Shown: positions 34,839-43,757 of the stretch, in pieces
Layout of the letters: each line of letters starts with the position of its first letter
How positions within the stretch are numbered: position 1 is the first letter of the stretch
Source of the DNA: Fibrobacter sp.
Lineage (GTDB): Bacteria > Fibrobacterota > Fibrobacteria > Fibrobacterales > Fibrobacteraceae
DNA: 64,000 bases
Direction of reading: 5' to 3'
Assembly: GCA_017412605.1 (NCBI GenBank)
Contig: JAFPWY010000004.1
Location: forward strand, 62,001 to 126,000
Translations under genes and position numbers: made by a program
The notes under the pieces: model-generated
Databases searched by the model: none
Told to the model about the DNA's origin: nothing
What the model saw: the letters and a program-made list of their open reading frames with translations, nothing else

Positions 34839-34869
34839 AAAAGAGCCTCTCCGGGCTCTTTTTCCTTTT
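34839..34869 (+). terminator. Rho-independent terminator
   Basis: AAGAGCC-TCTCC-GGGCTCTT stem followed by TTTTCCTTTT, between the small lipoprotein and tpiA. Confidence 0.85.
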
Positions 34870-34888
34870 ATGTCAGCCCCTTTTTTTC

Positions 34889-34896
34889 TATATTTA
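34889..34896 (+). promoter_or_regulatory. Putative -7 box (TATATTTA) for tpiA-secG
   Basis: TATATTTA after an oligo-T run, 37 bases before the tpiA ATG, which has its own AAGGAG site. Confidence 0.4.
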
Positions 34897-34933
34897 CGCC
34901 CGTTAAATTTTATAACCTCTCAAGGAGTTAATT

Positions 34934-35695
34934 ATGCGTCAGTATATCATTGCTGGTAACTGGAAGATGAACAAGACCGTTAGCGAATCCGTTCAGCTCG
35001 CTAAGGATATCGTGGAAGCCGCCAAGGACGTGAAGAAGACCGAAGTCGTCATCGCCCCGACCTACCTCGCCGCTGCCAAGGTTGCCGACGTCGTCAAGGG
35101 TACCAACGTGAAGCTCGCCATCCAGGACATCCACTGGAAGGACCAGGGCGCATACACTGGTAAGGTTTCTGTCGACATGGTCAAGGAAATCGGTGCCGAA
35201 TACATCATCATCGGTCACTCCGAACAGCGCCAGTACTTCCACGAAACGGAAGAAACCGTGAACCTCAAGGTCAAGAAGACCCTCGAAGCCGGTCTGAAGC
35301 CGATCATCTGCATCGGTGAAACTCTCGACCAGCGCAACGGCGGCATCCTCAAGGAAGTTCTCGGCCTCCAGGTCAAGGGCGCCTTCAAGGACGTCTCTGC
35401 CGAAGACGCTGCCAAGTGCGTGCTCGCCTACGAACCGGTCTGGGCGATCGGTACCGGCGTGACCGCCACTGACGAACAGGCTCAGGACACTCAGGCCTAC
35501 GTTCGCTCCGTGGTCAAGGAAATCTACGGCGAAGCCGTTGCCGAAGGCATGCGCATCCAATACGGTGGTTCCATGAAGGGCGCCAACGCTGCCGGCCTCC
35601 TCGCCCAGAAGGACATCGACGGCGGTCTCATTGGTGGTGCAGGTCTCAAGGCCAGCACCTTCAAGGAAATCATCGACGCTGCCGAAGCTAAGTAA
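34934..35695 (+). CDS. tpiA: Triosephosphate isomerase
   Basis: 253 residues, normal family length. Catalytic motifs in order: GNWKMNK (Lys12), IGHSEQRQYF (His), AYEPVWAIGTG (general base Glu) and the flexible loop region, then GGSMKGANAAGLL and GGLIGGAGL. Interconverts DHAP and glyceraldehyde-3-phosphate. Very strong codon bias and AAGGAG Shine-Dalgarno point to high expression. Followed 27 bases later by secG, an arrangement also common in other phyla. Confidence 0.97.
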   Translation: MRQYIIAGNWKMNKTVSESVQLAKDIVEAAKDVKKTEVVIAPTYLAAAKVADVVKGTNVKLAIQDIHWKDQGAYTGKVSVDMVKEIGAEYIIIGHSEQRQYFHETEETVNLKVKKTLEAGLKPIICIGETLDQRNGGILKEVLGLQVKGAFKDVSAEDAAKCVLAYEPVWAIGTGVTATDEQAQDTQAYVRSVVKEIYGEAVAEGMRIQYGGSMKGANAAGLLAQKDIDGGLIGGAGLKASTFKEIIDAAEAK

Positions 35696-35722
35696 TTTTC
35701 AACCAACCAAGGAATCGTCACC

Positions 35723-36121
35723 ATGACAACACTCTTTTGGATTCTGATCGTCATTCACGTTTTCCTGTGCTTGTTCCTCATGTTGCTCGTTCTCATGCAG
35801 AACGACAAGATGGGCGGCCTCGCAGGTCTCGGAGGCATGACCTCTCAATCTGCCTTCTCCACCGCAGGTGCTGCGACCTTCATCCAGAAGTTGACTCGTG
35901 GCGTCGCCGTGGTCTTCTTCCTCGTGGTTTTCGCGCTCGGCCTCATCACGGCCAAGCAGGACCGCACCGTGGAAGAGTCCGCCATGCAGAAGGCTACTCG
36001 CGAATCCGCTGCCCAGCAGCAGACGGCTCCGGCTCCGGCACTCCCGGGCAACTTTACCGCTCCTGCGGCTGAAGTTCCGGCCGAACCGGCAACCGAAGTC
36101 CCGGCCGGAGAAGCCAAGTAA
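35723..36121 (+). CDS. secG: Preprotein translocase subunit SecG
   Basis: 132 residues. Two membrane helices (~3-24 and ~56-76) flank the loop LMQNDKMGGLAGLGGMTSQ typical of SecG. The C-terminal ~50 residues are Ala/Pro/Glu-rich and disordered, longer than in E. coli. Accessory subunit of the SecYEG channel. Downstream of tpiA and 36 bases before tRNA-Leu, probably all in one transcript. Confidence 0.92.
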   Translation: MTTLFWILIVIHVFLCLFLMLLVLMQNDKMGGLAGLGGMTSQSAFSTAGAATFIQKLTRGVAVVFFLVVFALGLITAKQDRTVEESAMQKATRESAAQQQTAPAPALPGNFTAPAAEVPAEPATEVPAGEAK

Positions 36122-36157
36122 AACTTTCGTCCCAGTTTTTTCGCTGGGATAAGTTCT

Positions 36158-36241
36158 GCGGTCGTGGTGGAATTGGTAGACACGCTAGCTTGAGGTGCTA
36201 GTGGGAGCGATCCCATGACAGTTCAAGTCTGTCCGACCGCA
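36158..36241 (+). tRNA. tRNA-Leu(GAG), copy 1
   Basis: 84 nt. Acceptor GCGGTCG / CGACCGC with discriminator A; anticodon stem CTAGC-TTGAGGT-GCTAG with anticodon GAG; long class II variable arm TGGGA-gcga-TCCCA; T arm ACAG-TTCAAGT-CTGT. No encoded CCA. Probably read through from secG and followed by a terminator. Confidence 0.96.
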
Positions 36242-36248
36242 TACAAGA

Positions 36249-36284
36249 GTCCGCCCTGCTAACAAGCGGGGTGGATTTTTTTGC
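36249..36284 (+). terminator. Terminator after tRNA-Leu copy 1
   Basis: TCCGCCCTGCT-AACA-AGCGGGGTGGA pairs with small mismatches and is followed by a T7 run. Confidence 0.75.
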
Positions 36285-36472
36285 GCCGAAGGCGCCGCAA
36301 TGAGGCCGGGCCTTCGGCCCTCTGAGGTATGAGGAGTGAGGCCGCGACCGTCGGTCGCTTTGAGGTGTGAGCACGGCGCTTTGCGCCTCCGAGTCTAGAA
36401 CCTCACGCCTCGAGCCTCGAACCTCACTGCTCACAGCTCACTGCTCATAGCTCACCGCTCATTGCCCATTGC
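36283..36472. repeat. Heptamer compound element E upstream of murD
   Basis: Mini-hairpins GCGCC-GAA-GGCGC, GGGCC-TTC-GGCCC, GCGACC-GTC-GGTCGC and GGCGC-TTT-GCGCC alternate with heptads (CTGAGGT, ATGAGGA, GTGAGGC). A long right arm of 7-bp units follows (CTCACGC, CTCGAGC, CTCGAAC, CTCACTG, CTCACAG, CTCACTG, CTCATAG, CTCACCG, CTCATTG, CCCATTG) that runs directly into the TATATTAT box of murD. Confidence 0.8.
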
Positions 36473-36480
36473 TATATTAT
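36473..36480 (+). promoter_or_regulatory. Putative promoter box (TATATTAT) for murD
   Basis: TATATTAT abuts the last heptamer of element E and lies 18 bases before the ATG at 36499; a GAGG site is in between. Confidence 0.35.
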
Positions 36481-36498
36481 CCCCCGAGGTTTTTTATC

Positions 36499-37851
36499 AT
36501 GCAGAATTCAATTGTTGCCCCCGTTGGCGTTTTGGGCTTTGGCGTTGAAGGCCAGAGCACGTTCAACTATCTTGTCCGCAGCGGAATCAAGGACATCGTC
36601 GTGATGGACAAGAATCCGGTCAGCTTGCCGGAAGTGCCCGCTGGCGTAAACGTGAAGACGTTCAGCGGCGACAACTACATGGACGGTCTCAAGGACTGCG
36701 TGACCGTGGTGCGCTCGGCAGGCGTGTACCCGATGAGCCAGGAACTGTTCAAGTTCCAGATGAACGGCGGGCTCATGACGAGCCAAATCCAACTATTTTT
36801 AGAACAAACTAAATCAAAGAAGGTCGTGGGCGTCACGGGCACGCTCGGCAAGGGTTCCACCGTAAGCATGATCAGCCACATTCTTACAAAGAGCGGCGTG
36901 AACAACGAGATTGGCGGGAACTTCGGCGTGCCGGCACTCGACCTGCTGGAAACCGAGACTTCCGACCGCGTGAGCATCCTCGAGCTTTCGAGCTTCCAGC
37001 TGATGACGCTTTCCCTGTCGCCCGACGTGGCCGTGGTGCTGCGCGTTTCGACGGAGCACCTGGACTGGCACAAGAGTGTCGAGGAATACCGCGATGCAAA
37101 GGCGAACCTCGTCCGCTGGCAGAAACGCGGCGGCACCTGCGTCTTCTTGAAAGACGCCGCTCCGACGGCGAAGATTGCCGCCGAGAGCCCGGCCACGACC
37201 AAGTATGCCATCACGCTCGCTGATGGGCCGAACTTCGGTGACGGAGACGCCGTCATCAACGGCGCCACCCTCACCATTGACGACGAAAAATTGTTCCTTG
37301 CAGACTGCAAGGTGCGCGGCATCTACCAGCTCGAGAACATGGCGGCGGCGACCCTCGTCGTGAAGGCGCTGGGCATCAAGGTGGCCGACGCATTCGAAGC
37401 CCTCAAGAGCTACGAGACGCTCCCCTTCCGCATGGAATTCAAGGGCGAAAAGAACGGCATCGAGTTCTACAACGACAGCTACGCCACACGTCCCGACGCG
37501 ACGATCGCCGCCACAGCAAGCATGAAGCGCCCCTTCGCGCTCATCCTCGGCGGCTCCGAGAAGAACGCCGACTTCACCGAGCTTTCGAAAATTCTCGTGG
37601 AGGAACGCCCGAACCTCAAGCGCATCGCGCTCATCGGCGCGACCGCGCAGCGCATGCTTGATTCGCTCCAGCAGGCCGGGCTCCAGATTCCTGCGAACAT
37701 CTTCCCCACCCTGGAAGAAGCGTTTGCCGACAGTCTAGCCATCGGAAAGGGCGGAACGGTCATCATGAGCCCCGCCTGCGCCAGTTTCGGCCTGTTCAAG
37801 AACTACAAGGTCCGTGGCCAGGTCTTCGACAAACTGGTTGCCGAGCTGTGA
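36499..37851 (+). CDS. murD: UDP-N-acetylmuramoyl-L-alanine:D-glutamate ligase
   Basis: 450 residues from the ATG at 36499 (an upstream in-frame ATG at 36469 lies in the promoter). Mur ligase motifs are VLGFGVEGQSTFNYL, the P-loop GVTGTLGKGSTVSM, ELSSFQL, STEHLDWH (with the Lys region after it), NDSYATRPDAT and LILGGSEKNADF, then the C-terminal MSPACASFGLFKNYKVRG, which is specific to MurD. The P-loop has an extra residue pattern (GTLGKGST rather than GTNGKT/ST). Adds D-Glu to the peptidoglycan precursor. It is outside a dcw cluster here, between two identical tRNA-Leu genes. Its stop codon forms part of heptamer array F. Confidence 0.93.
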   Translation: MQNSIVAPVGVLGFGVEGQSTFNYLVRSGIKDIVVMDKNPVSLPEVPAGVNVKTFSGDNYMDGLKDCVTVVRSAGVYPMSQELFKFQMNGGLMTSQIQLFLEQTKSKKVVGVTGTLGKGSTVSMISHILTKSGVNNEIGGNFGVPALDLLETETSDRVSILELSSFQLMTLSLSPDVAVVLRVSTEHLDWHKSVEEYRDAKANLVRWQKRGGTCVFLKDAAPTAKIAAESPATTKYAITLADGPNFGDGDAVINGATLTIDDEKLFLADCKVRGIYQLENMAAATLVVKALGIKVADAFEALKSYETLPFRMEFKGEKNGIEFYNDSYATRPDATIAATASMKRPFALILGGSEKNADFTELSKILVEERPNLKRIALIGATAQRMLDSLQQAGLQIPANIFPTLEEAFADSLAIGKGGTVIMSPACASFGLFKNYKVRGQVFDKLVAEL

Positions 37852-37965
37852 GCGGTTAGCCATGAGCGGTGAGCGGTGAGCGGTGAGCAGCGAGCGGTGA
37901 GCAATGAGCCATGAGCACCGAGTTAATACTCACTCCTCATTGCTCATAGCTCATTGCTGATAGCT
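37850..37965. repeat. Heptamer array F: TGAGCGG-type units with inverted second arm
   Basis: About ten units in exact 7-bp register (GCGGTTA, GCCATGA, GCGGTGA three times, GCAGCGA, GCGGTGA, GCAATGA, GCCATGA, GCACCGA), then GTTAATA at the turn, then complementary units CTCACTC, CTCATTG, CTCATAG, CTCATTG, CTGATAG. The first unit contains the murD stop codon TGA. The two arms can fold on each other around GAGT-TAAT-ACTC. Confidence 0.85.
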
Positions 37966-38035
37966 TTGGCCACTTTTTCCTGTCTTTTTTCAAAAAATTT
38001 CCATTCCGCCCCTTTACAAGGCCATCCTTTTAAAC

Positions 38036-38043
38036 TAAATTTG
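38036..38043 (+). promoter_or_regulatory. Putative -7 box (TAAATTTG) for tRNA-Leu copy 2
   Basis: TAAATTTG matches TAnnTTTG and lies 22 bases before the mature tRNA 5' end. Confidence 0.5.
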
Positions 38044-38065
38044 TGTCCGTTCCGCTAAGGACCAC

Positions 38066-38149
38066 GCGGTCGTGGTGGAATTGGTAGACACGCTAGCTTG
38101 AGGTGCTAGTGGGAGCGATCCCATGACAGTTCAAGTCTGTCCGACCGCA
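38066..38149 (+). tRNA. tRNA-Leu(GAG), copy 2
   Basis: 84 nt, identical in all positions to the copy at 36158-36241, with its own promoter box and terminator. Confidence 0.96.
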
Positions 38150-38155
38150 GAAGAA

Positions 38156-38186
38156 ACCCGGCTGAAAAGCCGGGTTTTCTTTTTTG
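38156..38186 (+). terminator. Terminator after tRNA-Leu copy 2
   Basis: AACCCGGCT-GAAA-AGCCGGGTT stem followed by TTCTTTTTT. Confidence 0.88.
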
Positions 38187-38218
38187 CGAAATCAGGCATT
38201 TTCCCCACGCAAGAACAA

Positions 38219-38247
38219 ATAAAAACCCCGGACCGAAGTCCGAGGCT
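38219..38247 (-). terminator. Rho-independent terminator of the GH43 gene
   Basis: On the minus strand CCTCGGAC-TTCG-GTCCGGGG followed by TTTTTATTTG, 30 bases past the GH43 stop. Confidence 0.85.
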
Positions 38248-38275
38248 ATGACATGGAGAACCTTTTTTCAGAGCA

Positions 38276-40498
38276 TTACTTGGTCGTGTTGACCAGGAAA
38301 CTCTTACCGCCCTGCACCTGCTTGAGCATGTAGACTCCCCTGGTATAGCCCGCGGCCTTGAGTGCGCTAGAGGCATCCGTACCGTCCAGGTCCAACGTAC
38401 CGAGCATCTTGCCCGAGAGACCATATACGCGGTAGGCCTGCGAATTCCTGTTCTGGATCCTGACGTCACCTATAGCCAGCGGGCCAATCGGTTCGGTATC
38501 TTCGGCATCCTTGCCCTGCAAGAAGTTGATGTAGTCAATATCCATCCAGTCCCCAGTCACGGTAAAGCGGAGGATATGCTTGCCGGCAGCGAGCGTCACG
38601 TTAGCCTTGACCTTGTTGTATTCATCATAGTTGTCTTCGCCGGATGTCGCCTGCGGAACGGCAATTTCTTCGGTAATGTCTTCACCGTCGATAGACAGTT
38701 TGAAACTGGAAGTCGCATTGGCCGAGGCAACCGCGGCATAAATGGTGTAATCGCCCGCAGCAGCCACTTCTACGGTGTATTCCAGCCATTCGCCAGTCTG
38801 GTTGTATCCAACTACGTAACCGGTAGCCTTCTTGTAGATATCGACGCCCGTACCTTCGCGGTAGCTCGCACCGCCGTTACTTTCGGCGCCATGGTCATCG
38901 GTATCGTTGTCGGAGTAAGAATCGCTGCCGGCACCATAGCCCGGTTCGTCGAAATTTTCCATCTCAATCTTGCCCGGGATAGCCCAAGCCTTGCCGCCGA
39001 ACGGCTGTTGCGGTTCGGGTTCGCGCTTGGTCCCCTGGAATTCCCATTCCAGAACGCCCATGGTAGAATCCTTGCTTCCCTTGAACACGAAGAACAACTG
39101 GTCCACGACACCCGTAAGGCCACTCATCTCGCAATCGTTGTCGGCATAGTCGTTCCAGCCGCTGGTCTTCGCAAGTTCACAGGAACCGGCAAGCGTACCG
39201 GAAACGCTTCCCGTGTAAATTTCAATCTTGTTGCCGTCGCCCACGTTAGCGGCCTTGATGCGGAGGTTCTGCGCACCATTACCGAAATCCACACCGGACA
39301 CGCGAATCCAGGATTCCTTGGTGGCGAGCGGAGTCAGCACATGCACCACGGGCTTGCCCTTGGTCCAGTCGGTACGGCTGCGCACGTTGCGCTGCTTGGA
39401 ACTGGTCAAGGCCTTGTATGTCCTGTAAGGGTCAAAATTCTTGATCTGCTTGGGGCCTTCACGAGTGAAGGTGAGCTTGTTCATCTTGTCGCCATTCCAG
39501 GTGAGTTCGTCGATGGACACGCTTCTATGGTTTTCCTTGTTCGGCGAGTTGGTGCACTGGCCCGACTGGGTACAGGAACCCGGATGTTCATCCGCGGTGA
39601 CCAGGCGGCGGTCGTGATACACGGCGTACCACTTGCCCTGGAATTCGGCAAAGCCCTGGTGGTTGTTGCCGCCCTCGTTATGGGCATCGGGTACGGAACT
39701 GATTCCGGGAATGACCGTTCCAACGAACGTGTAAGGGCCCGTAATCTTGTCAGCCATGCCGTAATCGATGACCTGCGGAGGTGTATTGAAACTCAAGTAG
39801 TACTTGCTCCCCTTCTTGTGGATATAGGGGGCTTCGAAGGAATTCTGTGCACTGACGCGCGTCAGGGAATTCTTGTCGATGGTAATCTTGCCGTTGTTTT
39901 CGGTAAACTTGATGATGTCCAGGTTATTGCCATAGGGGCGCTGACCGTTTTCACCGCCGCCGAAAATCACGTAACCCGTACCGTCATCTTCGATGAAGAT
40001 GCCCGGGTCAAAACAGTGAGCAATGCCGTCGCAGCCACCGATTACGCTGGAGCCAAAGGAAGCGGCAATGTAATTCACGCCATGGGTTTCCTTGACGGGG
40101 TCGGTATAGGGACCGTCAATGCTTGTCGCGGTAAGCATGCCTACGCCGCTGGCTCCGTTGGGGTAAACGATGTAGATTCTGCCCTTATGGACGGCGATGC
40201 CGGATGCCCAAGTATTGTTGGGGTAATCCCCGAATTCTCGCTTGGAGCGGAAAACCATACCGTGGTCGGTCCAGTTTTTCATGTCCTGGGAGGTGAACGC
40301 GTTAAGGCCCACGATGTCGTAGTCATAATTTTTCTGGGGACTGTAGTCATCGACATCGGTCAGGATGTAGAAAGTACTGTCGTCGGCCGCCGCCGAAGGG
40401 TCCGCCAGATAATGATACGTTGAAATCGGGTTGTCCGCAAAAGCAGAAGCTGCCAACCCCAAGGTAGCCGCAAAGGCAATTTTTTCCCATCTTTTCAT
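38276..40498 (-). CDS. Secreted GH43 glycosidase with CBM6 modules and C-terminal sorting-like domain
   Basis: 740 residues. Signal peptide MKRWEKIAFAATLGLAASAFA. The five-bladed GH43 domain (~25-335) shows YLADPSA (base Asp), HCFDPGIFIEDDG (pKa-tuning Asp) and FEAPYIHKKGSKYYLSF (acid Glu). A first CBM6-like beta sandwich (~350-495) follows, then a clear CBM6 (~505-650, KIEMENFDEPGYG ... GEWLEYTVEVAAAGDYTIYAAVAS ... WMDIDYINF). The last ~70 residues (YRVYGLSGKMLGTLDLDG ... GVYMLKQVQGGKSFLV) look like a T9SS-type sorting domain. Likely an arabinofuranosidase or xylosidase acting on plant-wall xylan outside the cell. Monocistronic. Confidence 0.9.
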   Translation of the reverse strand: MKRWEKIAFAATLGLAASAFADNPISTYHYLADPSAAADDSTFYILTDVDDYSPQKNYDYDIVGLNAFTSQDMKNWTDHGMVFRSKREFGDYPNNTWASGIAVHKGRIYIVYPNGASGVGMLTATSIDGPYTDPVKETHGVNYIAASFGSSVIGGCDGIAHCFDPGIFIEDDGTGYVIFGGGENGQRPYGNNLDIIKFTENNGKITIDKNSLTRVSAQNSFEAPYIHKKGSKYYLSFNTPPQVIDYGMADKITGPYTFVGTVIPGISSVPDAHNEGGNNHQGFAEFQGKWYAVYHDRRLVTADEHPGSCTQSGQCTNSPNKENHRSVSIDELTWNGDKMNKLTFTREGPKQIKNFDPYRTYKALTSSKQRNVRSRTDWTKGKPVVHVLTPLATKESWIRVSGVDFGNGAQNLRIKAANVGDGNKIEIYTGSVSGTLAGSCELAKTSGWNDYADNDCEMSGLTGVVDQLFFVFKGSKDSTMGVLEWEFQGTKREPEPQQPFGGKAWAIPGKIEMENFDEPGYGAGSDSYSDNDTDDHGAESNGGASYREGTGVDIYKKATGYVVGYNQTGEWLEYTVEVAAAGDYTIYAAVASANATSSFKLSIDGEDITEEIAVPQATSGEDNYDEYNKVKANVTLAAGKHILRFTVTGDWMDIDYINFLQGKDAEDTEPIGPLAIGDVRIQNRNSQAYRVYGLSGKMLGTLDLDGTDASSALKAAGYTRGVYMLKQVQGGKSFLVNTTK

Positions 40499-40580
40499 AT
40501 TGCAACATCTCCATTCACTCGGTTTTTCCCGAACCCATACAAACCATTATTAAACTATCCTAAAAAAAGCCCTCTTTTAG

Positions 40581-41778
<1,198 letters not shown>

Positions 41779-41780
<2 letters not shown>

Positions 41781-41827
41781 TTATCAGTTGTGAGTTGACA
41801 GTTATGAGTTATGAGTGATGAGGATCT
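41779..41827 (+). repeat. Heptamer array G: AGTTATG units at the tgt stop
   Basis: Seven units in 7-bp register: AGTTATC, AGTTGTG, AGTTGAC, AGTTATG, AGTTATG, AGTGATG, AGGATCT. The first unit starts inside the tgt stop codon TAG. Confidence 0.8.
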
Positions 41828-41957
41828 TCTTCATTCCGTCTACTGTTTACTCCAACAGGGGTCGATTCCTTGAGAAATTCGTATTTTGGGACTTTTTGTA
41901 GAAAAAATTTCCTTTTTTTTCGTTCCATGAGCCGTTTAGAATGTTATTTTCATTTAC

Positions 41958-43754
41958 ATGGAACCGCTTCAGTTTACATCACTCGCTTCGATGTTTTTCG
42001 CAAATTGCGACCGCTCGGATTTCGGCGGCTGGTTCCAGAGAAATGGCGACCAATGGGTCCACTTTTCCAGGTCAAAACTGAGGCGTGACGCAACGGCAAT
42101 CGCGCTCGCCCTCAGGGACCGCGGAATCATTGCTGGCGAAAGCATCGGCATCATCGCGCCCAGTTCCGTCTACTGGCTCCTGGCCGACATCGCGACACAA
42201 ATCAACCACGCCATGGTGGTGCCGCTGTTCCCGAACATTTCTTCCGAAAATTTCCAATTCCAGTGCGACGACGCCAACGTGCAGGTCCTCGTTATTGAGA
42301 ACATTGCCCAGCTTGACGCCCCGCTGCAGGCGCTGCTCCCCCGCTTCAAGGCCATCATCCAGCTGGACACGGGCACCGAGCTCCCGCCCAACGGAGTTTA
42401 CTGGGACACCCTGATTATGGACGGGCTCAAGGTCATCGACAAGCCGGAATCCGCCCTCTGGATCAAGACGCAAGTGTTTTCCATTGCACCGGACGACCTT
42501 TTCAGCATCATCTACACGAGCGGTTCCACCGGTCGGCCCAAGGGTGTCGAACTCACGCACAGGAACATGCTCTCGCAGATCCAGAACATCCTGCCGCTGT
42601 TCCCGCTGAACCGCAAGAAGGATGTCGCACTGACCATTCTCCCGGTCGCGCATGTTTTCGAGCGAATGGCAGTATACTACTATATCTTGAACGGGATTCC
42701 CATCTACTTCGCCGACAGCCCCAAAAATGCAGCCGTCCTGATGAAAGAAATCCGGCCGACGGTCATGATTGTCGTGCCGAGAATTCTCGAACGCGTTTAC
42801 GAAAGCATCACGATTGCAGCAGACAAATCGCGCGGCCCCAAAAGCTGGATTATCAAGCGCGCCGTGAAAATCGCCAAAATTGAGAACCCCGAAAAGCGCC
42901 CGAGCCTGTTGCGCCGTTTCTACGACCGCCTCGTGTACAAGAGGATGAGGGATGCCATCGGCGGCAATTTCAGGATGATTATTTCGGGCAGCAGCGCCCT
43001 CAACAAGAGTATCAGCCGTTTCTTGCTGAACGTCGGGTTGCCGGTCTACGAAGGATACGGCCTTACCGAATGTTCACCCGTCGTAAGCGCCAACTGCGAA
43101 AACAACCAGTCAGTCGGTTCCGTAGGCAAACCGCTTGACCACCTTTCCGTTAAAATCGGAGAGAACAACGAAATTCTGGTCAAGGGTGACAGTGTCTTTG
43201 CCGGGTACCACAACCGGCCCGACCTGAACAGCGAAGCATTCACGCCAGATGGATACTTCCGCACCGGCGACCAGGGATTTATCGACGACAACGGATTCCT
43301 CTCCCTGACTGGCCGCCTCAAGGAACTTTTAAAAACCAGCACGGGCAAATACGTAAGCCCGAACCCCATTGAACTGGAAATCAGCCGCCACCCCGTGGTG
43401 GAACAGGCGCTTGTCATCGCGAACGACCGCAAGTTCGTCTCGGCGCTGGTATTCCTGAACCCCGAAGGGGCTCGCCGCCTGCTCCGCGTCCACAAAGAGG
43501 ATTTCGAAATCGAAAAGGCCATGCAATCCGACCGCATCCGCGAAGCCATCAACCGCCATATCGGGAAAATCAACAAGAAACTGAACCACTGGGAACAAAT
43601 CCGCAGGTGGACGCTTATCGGAGACGAACTCACCATAGAATCTGGACTCCTGACACCCACCTTGAAAATCCGCAGGAAAGCCACCGAGACCCGGTACGCA
43701 GAACAAATCGAGGAAATGTACGGGCAGCCCCACGAGCAGGAGCCGCAAAGCTAG
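41958..43754 (+). CDS. Long-chain-fatty-acid-CoA ligase (AMP-binding family)
   Basis: 598 residues. ANL superfamily motifs: P-loop YTSGSTGRPKGVELTHRN, the VFERMAVYYY region, GYGLTECSPVVSANC (A5), GYFRTGDQGFIDDNGFLSLTGRLKELLKTSTGKYVSP (A7-A8 with hinge), and the A10 Lys region near the end. The N-terminus, with GWFQRNGDQWVHFSRSKLR, resembles the FAA1-type FadD group. Activates fatty acids to acyl-CoA through acyl-AMP. No signal peptide. It has no good Shine-Dalgarno and stands alone after tgt. Substrate chain length is not visible. Confidence 0.88.
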   Translation: MEPLQFTSLASMFFANCDRSDFGGWFQRNGDQWVHFSRSKLRRDATAIALALRDRGIIAGESIGIIAPSSVYWLLADIATQINHAMVVPLFPNISSENFQFQCDDANVQVLVIENIAQLDAPLQALLPRFKAIIQLDTGTELPPNGVYWDTLIMDGLKVIDKPESALWIKTQVFSIAPDDLFSIIYTSGSTGRPKGVELTHRNMLSQIQNILPLFPLNRKKDVALTILPVAHVFERMAVYYYILNGIPIYFADSPKNAAVLMKEIRPTVMIVVPRILERVYESITIAADKSRGPKSWIIKRAVKIAKIENPEKRPSLLRRFYDRLVYKRMRDAIGGNFRMIISGSSALNKSISRFLLNVGLPVYEGYGLTECSPVVSANCENNQSVGSVGKPLDHLSVKIGENNEILVKGDSVFAGYHNRPDLNSEAFTPDGYFRTGDQGFIDDNGFLSLTGRLKELLKTSTGKYVSPNPIELEISRHPVVEQALVIANDRKFVSALVFLNPEGARRLLRVHKEDFEIEKAMQSDRIREAINRHIGKINKKLNHWEQIRRWTLIGDELTIESGLLTPTLKIRRKATETRYAEQIEEMYGQPHEQEPQS

Positions 43755-43757
43755 CCG

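Noticed and set aside
36283-36472. CRISPR array
   Set aside because: Units are 7 bp with no spacers of constant length and no cas genes; it is a short tandem repeat element.
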